Origin: Vibrio nitrifigilis
GTDB taxonomy: Bacteria; Pseudomonadota; Gammaproteobacteria; Enterobacterales; Vibrionaceae
DNA: 64,000 nucleotides
Reading direction: 5' to 3'
NCBI RefSeq assembly: GCF_015686695.1
Contig: NZ_JADPMR010000001.1
Coordinates: 682,001 to 746,000 of the forward strand
Positions 1 through 8,498 of the stretch are shown here, one piece after another. The notes under the pieces are model-generated. The model had not been told where the DNA came from. It saw nothing but the letters and a program-made list of their open reading frames with translations, and ran no database searches. How positions within the stretch are numbered: the stretch's first letter is position 1; each line of letters begins with the position of its first letter. The translations under genes and the position numbers were made by a program.

Positions 1-1
1 C

Positions 2-85
2 CATATTGGGGATGTCAATGCAAAGAACTGGCAGAATAAATTATTGCCAATGTACAGAAAGCTTGAACAGGAGGCGCAGCAATGA
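2..85 (+). CDS. ccmG: C-terminal end of thiol:disulfide interchange protein CcmG/DsbE (partial)
   Basis: Only the last 27 codons are in the window, in the frame beginning HIGDVNAKNWQ and ending EQEAQQ. The stop overlaps the ccmH start codon in an ATGA arrangement, which is the usual coupling in ccm operons. In the family, CcmG is a periplasmic membrane-anchored thioredoxin-like protein that reduces apocytochrome c haem-binding cysteines. The identity rests on position directly before ccmH and ccmI and on the tail sequence; the catalytic CxxC lies outside the window. Confidence 0.7.
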   Translation, partial: HIGDVNAKNWQNKLLPMYRKLEQEAQQ

Positions 86-561
86 TTAAGCGATTGATCC
101 CGTTTGTTCTTGCTTTAGTTATGAGCCTGCCTGCTATGGCAGCCATTGAAGTGTTTAACTTCGATTCACCACAACAAGAAGAGCAATTTAAAGAGCTGAG
201 TTCGACATTGCGTTGTCCAAAATGTCAGAACAATACTATCGCTGATTCAAATGCGGCCTTGGCTCAAGACTTACGTGAAAAAGTTTATCACATGACGAAA
301 GAGGGTAAATCTAAGCAAGAAATCGTCGATTACATGGTCGCCCGTTATGGAAACTTTATTACGTATAAGCCGCCTTTTAATGCCAGTACATTACTGTTAT
401 GGCTAGGGCCAATCCTAGTGATTTTCGTCGGTTTTACGCTATTAATTATGCGTTCAAAGCGTCGTCGAGAGTTAATAACAGAGAAAGAGTGGAACGAAGA
501 GAAAGAAGCGCAGCTTAAAGCGCTCTTTGAACAAGACAAGCAAGGAGAAAGAGACCAATGA
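82..561 (+). CDS. ccmH: Cytochrome c maturation protein CcmH (thioredoxin-like, LRCxxC type)
   Basis: The 159-residue protein has a signal peptide ending near AMA at residue 20, the hallmark LRCPKC motif (Cys45 and Cys48) and a membrane segment at about residues 105-125 followed by a basic and acidic cytoplasmic tail. In the family this redox-active CxxC works with CcmG to keep apocytochrome c thiols reduced and to deliver the apoprotein to the CcmF haem lyase. It overlaps ccmG by 4 bases and ccmI by 4 bases, so translation is likely coupled. The length matches the short CcmH form, in which the TPR part is a separate gene (ccmI), as in many Vibrio and Pseudomonas species. Confidence 0.93.
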   Translation: MIKRLIPFVLALVMSLPAMAAIEVFNFDSPQQEEQFKELSSTLRCPKCQNNTIADSNAALAQDLREKVYHMTKEGKSKQEIVDYMVARYGNFITYKPPFNASTLLLWLGPILVIFVGFTLLIMRSKRRRELITEKEWNEEKEAQLKALFEQDKQGERDQ

Positions 562-1772
562 CATTGTTTTGGTTAGTGTCACTACTGCTTATATTACTTG
601 CTTGTGCCTTTATCGGATTCCCGTTATTGAAAGGCAAAGCGCATATTGATAGTCACCGTCGTGATGAGCTCAATAAGGCTTTTTATCTTAATCGATTGGA
701 TGAGTTAAAAGCAGAAAACGATCATGGCGTGGTCGAAAATGAACAGGAAATGGTTGCTGAGCTAAAGCAGTCGTTACTTAATGATGTCCCGCTTCACTCT
801 AGTGCGAATCAACCGGAAAAAACGGTATCTAAAGGGTTTGTGTTTGGAGGTATTGCCGTAGTTCTTACCTTATTAAGTGTTGGTTTATACAGCATTTTTG
901 GTGATTATGCTGATGTGAAACATTGGCAAAATGTCAATCATTCGATGCCACAGCTAACGCAGAAGTTGCTTAGCTCACACGGCAATCTCACTGTGCAAGA
1001 GATGGAAGATCTGACATTAGCTCTACGTACCCGATTGCATGAGCATCCTCAAGACTCAACCGGTTGGTTAATGTTAGGACGCATTGCTATGGCTGGTCAG
1101 AGTTCGAAGATGGCTGTAGGAGCCTTAGAACGCGCTTATCGGTTATCTCCGGATAAGATCGATATACAGCTGACGTATGCTCAGGCGCTCATTGTTTCAA
1201 AAGATAAAGGTGACCAGCAACAAGGTCGAGAGCTGTTAAAAAAGATGGCTAAGCAGCATAAAGTTGATTTTAAGGTCTATTCACTGTTAGCCTTTGATGC
1301 CGCCGAACATAAGCAATATCAGCAGGCCATTGATTATTGGCAAGATATGCAAAATCTGATTAAGTCTGATGACCCTCGATATGCTATGCTGGCACAAAGT
1401 ATTGACCAAGCTAAGCGCTTTTTAGGTAACAACACATCAATCGGCGTGCCTGTTACTGTTAAACTCAGCTCGGCAATATCTGCTTCGAAAGGAGCAGTAT
1501 TAATCGTTTCAGTTCATTCAGCAGATGGCGCTCCCATGCCAGTTGCCGCAGCGAGATTTAGTGGTTCTCCATTTCCTCAGCATGTTGTGTTGACAGACGA
1601 TAATAACCTGACACCAAACCGCCGTTTATCTGATTTGAAACAAGTCATTGTTAAAGCTCGGGTCGATATGGATGGTAATGTGTCAACCAAACATGGCGAC
1701 TGGGTCGGTGAAAGCGCCGTCCAGAAAATAGGGGATCCAATAAAGGTGACCATTAATAAACAACAGCCATGA
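558..1772 (+). CDS. ccmI: Cytochrome c biogenesis protein CcmI (TPR apocytochrome chaperone)
   Basis: The 404-residue protein starts with a membrane helix (residues about 3-22) and has a second hydrophobic helix near residues 92-112, giving the two-helix inner-membrane anchor of CcmI. TPR-like helices follow at about residues 125-290, and a C-terminal beta-rich domain at about 295-400. CcmI binds the C-terminal helix of apocytochrome c and hands it to CcmF/CcmH. The start codon overlaps the ccmH stop, consistent with one operon. It is the last ccm gene; mlaA follows after a gap of about 80 bases and is functionally unrelated. Confidence 0.92.
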   Translation: MTLFWLVSLLLILLACAFIGFPLLKGKAHIDSHRRDELNKAFYLNRLDELKAENDHGVVENEQEMVAELKQSLLNDVPLHSSANQPEKTVSKGFVFGGIAVVLTLLSVGLYSIFGDYADVKHWQNVNHSMPQLTQKLLSSHGNLTVQEMEDLTLALRTRLHEHPQDSTGWLMLGRIAMAGQSSKMAVGALERAYRLSPDKIDIQLTYAQALIVSKDKGDQQQGRELLKKMAKQHKVDFKVYSLLAFDAAEHKQYQQAIDYWQDMQNLIKSDDPRYAMLAQSIDQAKRFLGNNTSIGVPVTVKLSSAISASKGAVLIVSVHSADGAPMPVAAARFSGSPFPQHVVLTDDNNLTPNRRLSDLKQVIVKARVDMDGNVSTKHGDWVGESAVQKIGDPIKVTINKQQP

Positions 1773-1855
1773 TACGTTAGTTGTGTTTACTCAAGTACGA
1801 TACCCATTGTTATATCAATAGCTGTGGGTATTGTGCCTTAATGACGGAAAATATA

Positions 1856-2602
1856 ATGAATAACCGCATCATTCGCTTACTATTATTAGGTGTGATTTTG
1901 GCGTTAGCTGGGTGTAGTTCGGCACCCAATCAAGGTGGCCAAGCGAGCACTAATGATCCATTTGAAGGCTTTAACCGTGCTATGTGGACGGTTAACTACG
2001 ATTATTTAGATCCTTACGTCTTAAGACCAACCGCAATGGCTTATGTCGATTACGTACCGACGCCTGTGCGGAGTGGTATCTCAAATTTCTTTGGCAATCT
2101 AGATGAGCCTGCCAGCATGATTAACAATATAATTATGGGTAATGGCAGAAAAGCGTTGGATCACTTTAACCGTTTTTGGATTAACTCTACGTTTGGCATT
2201 TTAGGCTTGTTTGACATTGCCTCGGCTGCAGGTATCAAAAAAGACGATCAGAAAGAATTTGGTGACGCAATTGGTCATTATGGCGTAGGTAAAGGTCCTT
2301 ACGTGATGGTACCAGGCGCTGGACCTTATGCTCTACGTGACTCGGCTGATTTTGTCGACAGCACCTACGCCCCTCTTTCTTACTTAAATATTTGGGCTGC
2401 TGTAGGTAAATTTGTATTCCAAGGTCTAGAAAGCCGGGCATCGTTGGTTTCTCAAGAGCCGATGTTGAAAAACTCTCCTGATCCATACGCCTTTACTCGT
2501 GATGCCTATATGCAGCATCTCGATTTTAAAGCGGAAGTGATGAAAGATACTTATAACGCGCAAGACGAAGAAAAAATGGACGACTACCTAGATCAATATT
2601 AG
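1856..2602 (+). CDS. mlaA: Outer-membrane lipid asymmetry lipoprotein MlaA (VacJ)
   Basis: I chose the ATG at 1856 because it gives a clean lipoprotein signal, a basic start and hydrophobic core ending in a LALAGC lipobox (Cys20 of 248 residues), with a GGAAA-type ribosome site just upstream. An in-frame ATG at 1841 adds only five residues, and the open frame back to 1781 has no signal-like start. The mature part carries the MlaA family pattern: NDPFEGFNR near the start, repeated aromatic/Pro segments and the GPYVMVPGAGP region. MlaA sits in the outer membrane with porins and removes mislocalised phospholipids from the outer leaflet, passing them to MlaC. Confidence 0.93.
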   Translation: MNNRIIRLLLLGVILALAGCSSAPNQGGQASTNDPFEGFNRAMWTVNYDYLDPYVLRPTAMAYVDYVPTPVRSGISNFFGNLDEPASMINNIIMGNGRKALDHFNRFWINSTFGILGLFDIASAAGIKKDDQKEFGDAIGHYGVGKGPYVMVPGAGPYALRDSADFVDSTYAPLSYLNIWAAVGKFVFQGLESRASLVSQEPMLKNSPDPYAFTRDAYMQHLDFKAEVMKDTYNAQDEEKMDDYLDQY

Positions 2603-2618
2603 GAGTCAGCTTAAATCT

Positions 2619-2644
2619 GAGTAGTCTCTATGCGGAGACTACTC
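2619..2644. terminator. Perfect 10-bp hairpin between convergent mlaA and SDR-like gene
   Basis: Arms of ten bases (2619-2628 and 2635-2644) pair perfectly around a six-base loop. The hairpin sits between the end of mlaA and overlaps the last codons of the convergent minus-strand gene. There is no clear T-run on either side, so it could be a weak terminator or an mRNA 3' end stabiliser. Confidence 0.45.
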
Positions 2645-3296
2645 GGCCACTAAAGTACTCATTAGCGACAATATATTCTGTATGTCGTGTTAACTCATCA
2701 CACTGCATCATCCCATGACTAAATTCTGGCTCAGTGACTAACTGAGGTATTACGCCCCCCACTCGAATATTGAATGGCGTCAGCTCTTTTGCCCAGCTAT
2801 GAGTAAAGCCAGCTACCATCGACGCAGCACTTTCAATTCCGGCCATTTCTAACGTTTCATTGTAAGAAATCACATTAACAATGACGCCTTTAACACCACT
2901 TAAGCGCATACGTTCTGCACATGTATAACCAAATGAAAAGAAGTTGGCGGTAAGCCTGTTCCATTGATCGACAAATTGTGTGGAAGCATGTTCAGATAAA
3001 AAGGATGGGAAAGGGGCGTTTGGCCAATGATTGATGAGCACATCCGGTGTTTGTTGATAGGTTCGTTCAATGTAATCGAACAGTGCATCCACCTCTTGTG
3101 CCGAGGTCGATAACATCGGGTAATAGTGAGCATCAGGATTGATCGTTTGGCATTGGAGAGTGATCTGTCGCAGAGAAGTTTCATCTTGATCGCATAAAAT
3201 TAACCGCGCACCCAAACGAGCATAGTGGAGCGCTAGGGCTCTACCAAATATTGAGCTAGCTGACGTAATTAAAATAACAGCGCATTTGATATCCAT
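2628..3296 (-). CDS. SDR-family protein with degenerate cofactor and catalytic motifs
   Basis: The 222-residue protein has the overall Rossmann pattern of short-chain dehydrogenases: an N-terminal beta strand, an acidic residue after strand 2 (LILCDQDE), an N-H-W-P segment in place of NNAG, and a PFNIRVGGVIPQ segment near the end. The usual TGxxxGxG turn is altered to TSASSIFG. The catalytic Tyr-x-x-x-Lys is missing: where YxASKAA is expected it reads IESAASM. It therefore looks like a non-catalytic or altered SDR. A perfect FNR-type box lies about 65 bases upstream of the start. Its substrate cannot be inferred. The stop lies within the hairpin shared with mlaA. Confidence 0.75.
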   Translation of the reverse strand: MDIKCAVILITSASSIFGRALALHYARLGARLILCDQDETSLRQITLQCQTINPDAHYYPMLSTSAQEVDALFDYIERTYQQTPDVLINHWPNAPFPSFLSEHASTQFVDQWNRLTANFFSFGYTCAERMRLSGVKGVIVNVISYNETLEMAGIESAASMVAGFTHSWAKELTPFNIRVGGVIPQLVTEPEFSHGMMQCDELTRHTEYIVANEYFSGRVVSA

Positions 3297-3354
3297 TGAT
3301 TGATCCTCATACCACAGTACTCCCCCTTGACGATAAGGGGTTATTTCATGATGG

Positions 3355-3368
3355 TTGATCTAAATCAA
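3355..3368 (-). promoter_or_regulatory. Perfect FNR-type box upstream of the SDR-like gene
   Basis: TTGATCTAAATCAA matches the FNR consensus TTGAT-N4-ATCAA at all ten conserved positions. Its centre is about 65 bases upstream of the SDR-like start codon on the minus strand, a distance that would place it near -41.5 if the leader is about 24 bases. This suggests oxygen-responsive (FNR) control. CRP has a related but different consensus (TGTGA half sites). Confidence 0.55.
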
Positions 3369-3562
3369 ACTCAATGTGAATAAGATCAAAATTAGCCAGT
3401 CTTCTAATTTTGATTTGTATTTTTTCAGTGTCGTTTCACATTCGAATCACCAATACAGCAAAGGTGTTTCATTATTCGGTGATGAAACGATACGAAACAT
3501 AGTATTTATATTAAATATCAATGACTAATATTAACTATCTATTGAATATAGTTTAAAGAAAA

Positions 3563-4066
3563 TCACGCTTGTGCACGAATTTGATCGTGGCGATTAGCAT
3601 CAACCAGCTCTCGATAAAGGGTGGCTGGGATAAGCGTTGGTGGGGTTTTTTCTGCAAGGTGGCGGCGATCGTGTCCAGATAAATTACTGTAGATTTCTTC
3701 CGGAAGATCGAACGTATCCTCTGGCATATAAGTGAGTGGATCTGGCGTCAGGTAGTGACTCAGTTTTGCACTCGATAAACCACCGTCATGAAATTGACGT
3801 GCATGTTCTGATGAGATGGCATAACTGCTTTGATCATTGCGTAACGACTGTGGTTCTTGCAGTTGAAAGCGGCGGCGTAAGACCTGATCGGTGGTGACGG
3901 GTGTCTCAACTTTTTCGGCGGGAGTGTTATCTCGCACATCGTTTGAGAACATTGCAAGCAGTAATGAAAAATCGGCACGACGACTCTGGTGCACTGCTTG
4001 GTTAATACCAGTGCCGACCTTAATCTCGTTAATTAATCCTGCTTTGTCTAAAGTATGAACTTGCAT
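3563..4066 (-). CDS. VC2046/SO_2500 family protein of unknown function
   Basis: A 167-residue soluble protein without signal peptide or membrane helix, rich in polar residues, starting MQVHTLDKAGL. I recall a conserved Vibrio/Shewanella protein in this position next to sodB (the VC2046/SO_2500 family), and the sequence is consistent with that, but no function is established. Segments that look family-specific include SRRADFSLLLAMFSNDVRD near residue 30 and LRRRFQLQEPQSLRN in the middle. It lies upstream of the SDR-like gene on the same strand but 266 bases apart, so it probably forms its own unit. Confidence 0.75.
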   Translation of the reverse strand: MQVHTLDKAGLINEIKVGTGINQAVHQSRRADFSLLLAMFSNDVRDNTPAEKVETPVTTDQVLRRRFQLQEPQSLRNDQSSYAISSEHARQFHDGGLSSAKLSHYLTPDPLTYMPEDTFDLPEEIYSNLSGHDRRHLAEKTPPTLIPATLYRELVDANRHDQIRAQA

Positions 4067-4160
4067 AATGCTCTCCGTTTAACAATTAACTTAACGGCAA
4101 CACACAGAAAAACTTTAGGTTTTTTCGATAAATCTCTATACGACAATTCACTGAATAGAA

Positions 4161-4191
4161 AATAAAAAGGCCTACCCGAGGGTAGACCTTA
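4161..4191 (-). terminator. Rho-independent terminator of sodB
   Basis: Read on the minus strand, a ten-base stem (AAGGTCTACC and partner, one G-T pair) with a short TCG-containing loop is followed by TTTTTATT. It lies 35 bases after the sodB stop. Confidence 0.8.
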
Positions 4192-4225
4192 ATGTTACAT
4201 ACTTGGTTTAAACCAAATATGAAGC

Positions 4226-4807
4226 TTATTTAGCTAGGTTTTCTGCAACGAATTCCCAGTTTACAAGGTTCCAGAATGCTTCCATGTAGTTTGGACGAGC
4301 ATTACGGTAATCGATGTAGTAAGCGTGTTCCCAAACGTCAACAGTTAGCAGAGGAGTGAAACCTTCTGTTAGTGGAGTTGCTGCGTTTGAAGTATTAACG
4401 ATATCTAGAGAACCGTCCGCTTTTTTCACAAGCCAAGTCCAGCCTGAACCGAAGTTCGCAACTGCTGAGTCAGTGAATTTAGTTTTGAATTCTGCGAAAG
4501 AACCGAATGCTGCATTGATTGCTTCTGCAACTGCGCCTGTTGGTTCACCACCTGCTTTAGGCGCTAGACAGTGCCAGTAGAAAGTGTGGTTCCAAACTTG
4601 AGCTGCGTTGTTGAAGATACCGCCAGTAGACGTCTTGATGATCTCTTCCAGAGTTTTGCCTTCGAACTCAGTACCAGGAACTAGGCCATTTAGTTTCACC
4701 ACGTAAGTGTTGTGGTGTTTACCGTAGTGGTATTCCAAAGTTTCTGCTGAGATATGTGGTTCTAGTGCATCTTTTGCGTAAGGAAGAGCGGGTAGTTCAA
4801 ATGCCAT
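4226..4807 (-). CDS. sodB: Superoxide dismutase [Fe]
   Basis: The 193-residue protein matches FeSOD in length. The four metal ligands are His27, His74, Asp157 and His161 (in DVWEHAYY), and the active-site Gln70 in AAQVWNH is the position typical of iron rather than manganese enzymes. It converts superoxide to hydrogen peroxide and oxygen in the cytoplasm. It is monocistronic, with its own terminator downstream and a 409-base region upstream shared with the divergent grxD. In gammaproteobacteria sodB is often controlled by Fur through the small RNA RyhB; I did not identify a pairing site here. Confidence 0.97.
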   Translation of the reverse strand: MAFELPALPYAKDALEPHISAETLEYHYGKHHNTYVVKLNGLVPGTEFEGKTLEEIIKTSTGGIFNNAAQVWNHTFYWHCLAPKAGGEPTGAVAEAINAAFGSFAEFKTKFTDSAVANFGSGWTWLVKKADGSLDIVNTSNAATPLTEGFTPLLTVDVWEHAYYIDYRNARPNYMEAFWNLVNWEFVAENLAK

Positions 4808-5216
4808 TGCTCAATTCTCCATTAGTGTTTGAAAGAGTTTTCTCTTTCGTTGATTGCTTCCAGTGTTTTTTATTTATGCCTCATGGGTGAAGAATGTGCT
4901 TCATTCCATGGGTTTTTCGTCGTTTACGACTGACTTGAGATCTATTTTAGCAACTTTTTACTTTATTAAAACCCTAAACTGAATAAAAATAAGTAAGAGG
5001 TTGAAGATTATTCTCTCAGTACAAGGAAATATAGAGTTACTATTTATCCATGTATGGTCGAGAATACGCTTTTCAAGTCCAATATAATTCGTGATGTATG
5101 GCATTTTGGTGACTTGATAGAATGAAAAATTATAACCATATTGATTGTGGGCTTTTTATTCTCATCTAATGATTTAGAATGTCTCCAATCACTAAAACGT
5201 CTTCAATGAGGAAGCA
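4808..5216. other. Intergenic region between divergent sodB and grxD
   Basis: This AT-rich 409-base stretch must carry the promoters of sodB (minus) and grxD (plus). I see no coding frame, tRNA or strong repeat in it. The grxD start at 5217 is preceded by a GAGGAAG ribosome site. Confidence 0.5.
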
Positions 5217-5555
5217 ATGGAAACCATCGACAAAATTAAACAGCAAATTTCTGAGAACCCAATCCTTCTTTACATGAAAGGTTCACCAAAACTACCTAGT
5301 TGCGGTTTTTCTTCTCAGGCAGCGCAAGCGTTAATGGCTTGTGGTGAAAAATTTGCTTACGTAGACATTCTGCAAAACCCGGATATCCGAGCAGAATTGC
5401 CTATCTATGCTCAGTGGCCAACTTTCCCTCAGCTATGGGTTGAAGGTGAATTGGTTGGTGGTTGTGACATCATTTTGGAAATGTTCCAAAAAGGTGAACT
5501 ACAACCATTAATCAAAGAAGCGGCTGCACGCATTGCATCAGATGATGCGGAGTAA
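5217..5555 (+). CDS. grxD: Monothiol glutaredoxin GrxD (Grx4)
   Basis: The 112-residue protein carries the monothiol active site CGFS at residues 29-32, the WPTFPQLWVEGELVGGCDI glutathione-binding region and a conserved C-terminal helix, all as in Grx4. The family binds a [2Fe-2S] cluster with glutathione and BolA-type partners and acts in cytoplasmic iron-sulfur cluster trafficking. A strong GAGGAAG site precedes the ATG. A terminator follows after 35 bases, so the gene is probably monocistronic. Confidence 0.96.
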   Translation: METIDKIKQQISENPILLYMKGSPKLPSCGFSSQAAQALMACGEKFAYVDILQNPDIRAELPIYAQWPTFPQLWVEGELVGGCDIILEMFQKGELQPLIKEAAARIASDDAE

Positions 5556-5590
5556 TACTGTATAAAATTACAGTTTTTCTTGCTTTTCCT

Positions 5591-5625
5591 AGGCCACATT
5601 CGATAATGTGGCCTTTGTTGTTTTT
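5591..5625 (+). terminator. Rho-independent terminator of grxD
   Basis: A ten-base perfect stem (5591-5600 with 5605-5614) around a CGAT loop is followed by a T-rich tract with two interruptions. It lies 35 bases after grxD and 20 bases before the topB start. Confidence 0.75.
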
Positions 5626-5643
5626 AGGGTTGCTGTTTTTAAT

Positions 5644-7623
5644 ATGTCACGTTTATTCATAGCCGAAAAACCAAGCTTAGCGAGAGCGATAGCGGATGCG
5701 TTGCCAAAACCGCATAAGAAAGACCAAGGATTTATCACGTGTGGTAACGGTGACATCGTCACTTGGTGTATTGGTCATTTACTCGAGCAAGTTGAGCCGG
5801 ATGCTTATGATGAACGTTATAAAAAATGGAACCTGGCTGATTTGCCGATTATTCCGGAGCAGTGGCAATTGCGCCCGAAGAAGACGGCGAGTAAGCAGCT
5901 TACAGTGATTAAAAAATTGGTAAAACAAGCCGGGCAACTTATTCATGCTGGCGATCCCGATCGAGAAGGCCAATTACTCGTCGATGAAGTCATTGATCAC
6001 TGCAAAGTCTCCAAAGCAAAAAAAGAGTCGGTAGAACGATTGCTGATCAGTGATTTGAACTTACCTGCGGTAAAAAAAGCATTATCCAAACTACGCTCAA
6101 ATCGAGATTTTATTCCATTATCTGTCTCTGCCTTGGCGCGCTCTCGAGCGGATTGGCTCTATGGAATGAATATGTCTCGTGCTTATACTTTGCTCGGGCA
6201 AAAAGCGGGGTATCAAGGGGTGTTATCGGTAGGGCGAGTACAAACACCAGTGCTTGGTTTGGTGGTTCGGCGTGATGAAGAGATAGAGCAGTTTATCCCT
6301 CGAGATTTTTTTACCGTTGATGCACTTATTCCATATCAAAATGATGGGCAAGCATTTGATATTCGAGCGCGCTGGAAGCCTAGTGATGCTTGCCAGCCTT
6401 GGCAAGATGAGGAAGGGCGCGTCTTAAGTAAAAAATTGGCCGATAATGTTGCACTGCGAATTAAAGGTCAGCCTGCGACGGTGACTGAATCAGAGCAGAA
6501 ACAGACGAAGCAAGCGCCTCCATTGCCTTATTCACTCTCAGCTTTACAAATCGATGCCGCAAAGCGTTATAACCTCAGTGCTCAGCAAGTGCTGGATATT
6601 TGTCAATCGCTGTATGAGAAACACAAGTTGATCACCTATCCACGTTCTGATAGTCGCTATTTACCTCGTGGCCACCTAAGTGAAGCGGCGAAAGTATGTG
6701 AAGCGATTGCAAATAACGCTAAAGAACTGAATGGTGCAGTGCAAGACGCAGATTTATCGATCAAATCTAAAGCGTGGAACGACAGTAAAGTGGATGCTCA
6801 CCACGCCATTATTCCGACACCGAAAAAATCCAGTGTTAATGGTTTGTCTGGCGCTGAAATGAATGTCTATCAGCTCATTGCTCGTCAATATTTACTGCAG
6901 TTTTATCCTCATGCGATTTTTGCTGAAGCTAAATTGGTGTTTGACATCGCTGGTGGCGTTTTTATCGCTAAGGGACGCCAATTGATTTCTGCTGGCTGGA
7001 AAACATTAATGGGGAAGCAAGAAAGTGATGATGAGGGGATAGATGCGGTTCCACCGCTAGCAAAAGGGACGGTGTTGACTTGCCGTGAAGGGGAAGTGAC
7101 AGCACGTAAAACCGAACCGCCGCGCCATTTTACTGAAGCCACCTTGTTACAGGCCATGACTGGGATTGCTCGATTTGTCGCAGATAAAGATCTGAAAAAG
7201 ATTTTGCGTGATACCGATGGGCTTGGAACAGAAGCGACACGCGCGGGTATTCTCGATACCTTGTTTAAACGCCAGTTATTAAAACGCCAAGGTAAAACCA
7301 TACTGAGTTCACCGGCTGGACGAGGATTGATTCACGCGTTACCTGATGAATCTACCTACCCTGACATGACGGCGCACTGGGAGCATCAGTTACAAGCAAT
7401 GGCGGAAAGAGGGCAAGCTTATCAGCCTTTTATGCACGCTTTAGAACAGCGTATGAGTGAACTAATGGACCATGTTAAGCAAGGGCCGGTTCCTGATTCG
7501 CTGCGCTCATTACCTAAAGTAGAGCGCCCTGCATTTAAACGTAAACGCCGAAGTTACAGTAAAACGGGAACAAAAGGGGCAAGTAAAACGAGCAGTTCTA
7601 CTCGCCGAGCCAAAAAGTCTTAA
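5644..7623 (+). CDS. topB: DNA topoisomerase III
   Basis: The start at 5644 (MSRLFIAEKPSLARAI) fits the family N-terminus; the frame is open further upstream but runs through the grxD terminator. The 659-residue type IA topoisomerase has the Toprim motif with GDPDREGQ, the active-site tyrosine at about residue 332 (ITYPRSDSRYL) and the ALxRSRADWLYGMN region. It decatenates DNA via a 5'-phosphotyrosine intermediate. The tail is strongly basic and Ser/Thr rich (residues about 630-659), probably for non-specific DNA contact. No close downstream partner is on the same strand. Confidence 0.95.
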   Translation: MSRLFIAEKPSLARAIADALPKPHKKDQGFITCGNGDIVTWCIGHLLEQVEPDAYDERYKKWNLADLPIIPEQWQLRPKKTASKQLTVIKKLVKQAGQLIHAGDPDREGQLLVDEVIDHCKVSKAKKESVERLLISDLNLPAVKKALSKLRSNRDFIPLSVSALARSRADWLYGMNMSRAYTLLGQKAGYQGVLSVGRVQTPVLGLVVRRDEEIEQFIPRDFFTVDALIPYQNDGQAFDIRARWKPSDACQPWQDEEGRVLSKKLADNVALRIKGQPATVTESEQKQTKQAPPLPYSLSALQIDAAKRYNLSAQQVLDICQSLYEKHKLITYPRSDSRYLPRGHLSEAAKVCEAIANNAKELNGAVQDADLSIKSKAWNDSKVDAHHAIIPTPKKSSVNGLSGAEMNVYQLIARQYLLQFYPHAIFAEAKLVFDIAGGVFIAKGRQLISAGWKTLMGKQESDDEGIDAVPPLAKGTVLTCREGEVTARKTEPPRHFTEATLLQAMTGIARFVADKDLKKILRDTDGLGTEATRAGILDTLFKRQLLKRQGKTILSSPAGRGLIHALPDESTYPDMTAHWEHQLQAMAERGQAYQPFMHALEQRMSELMDHVKQGPVPDSLRSLPKVERPAFKRKRRSYSKTGTKGASKTSSSTRRAKKS

Positions 7624-7668
7624 GTGTTTACAATCAACGCGGTCATTTAGCGCTAAAACTTCACTAGA

Positions 7669-8355
7669 TCACCAAGGTATATGAGTACCATCAAAATTGA
7701 CGAATTGTCCGGTACGTTTCATTGTTGCATTATGTATGAAGTTATATATCTGATAAGCCGATGAGTTAGGGTTCATTTGGGCATTTGGCCCACCCATCGA
7801 GGTTTTGACCCATCCAGGATGTATCGCGAGAACGGTAATGCCGCTAGGTTCTAAATCAATGCTGAGACTTTTCACTACTGAATTTAAGGCCGCTTTACTT
7901 GAACGATAAATATAAGCACCGCCCGATTGGTTATCGGTCATGCTGCCCATTTTCGATGAAATAAAAGCCATTTTCTTATCGTTACCTTGTTTTACTAATG
8001 GCATGAACACTTCGGCTAATTTTAATGGAGCAATGGCATTAACCTCTAGGGTGCGTCGCCACTCCATTTCGTCTGTCTGACCTAGGGGATAGCCTTTCGG
8101 TCCGTAGTAACCCGCATTGCTAATGACGATATCTAACGACGCAAATTGCTGTGCTAGTTTAGCCACAGCAAAGTAGTCGGTCACATCGAGTTTATGGCAA
8201 AACAATAAATGGTTATGAAGTTTTAAATCCAGTAGCTCTTTTGATTGTTGTGTGTCTCGATACGTAGCATGAACTTCAGAACCATTGGCTAGATAGGTTT
8301 TGGCTAGCGCGAGTCCGATTCCTCGATTCGCACCTGTAATGAATACCCGGCTCAT
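7669..8355 (-). CDS. Short-chain dehydrogenase/reductase, C-factor-like
   Basis: This 228-residue classical SDR has an intact TGANRGIG cofactor turn at about residues 7-14, DVTD and NAG (SNAGYYG) segments and the catalytic YRSSK motif. The closing WVKTSMGGPNA segment and overall length resemble the CsgA/C-factor-like SDRs. The cofactor is probably NADP(H) or NAD(H); the substrate is unknown. It is transcribed divergently from the histone-deacetylase-like gene and is convergent with topB. Confidence 0.85.
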   Translation of the reverse strand: MSRVFITGANRGIGLALAKTYLANGSEVHATYRDTQQSKELLDLKLHNHLLFCHKLDVTDYFAVAKLAQQFASLDIVISNAGYYGPKGYPLGQTDEMEWRRTLEVNAIAPLKLAEVFMPLVKQGNDKKMAFISSKMGSMTDNQSGGAYIYRSSKAALNSVVKSLSIDLEPSGITVLAIHPGWVKTSMGGPNAQMNPNSSAYQIYNFIHNATMKRTGQFVNFDGTHIPW

Positions 8356-8498
8356 GTTTTAATCCTCAAAGGCGTCTATACCCAAACAATAGTTTGGTAC
8401 TGGATAGGCTGAGTTGCAATTTTTCTCTAGTTGCACCACTTTTAACCTCTGTTACCCTATCGCCTCATTTATTTATCTTTCATGTTGGATGTGACCTT

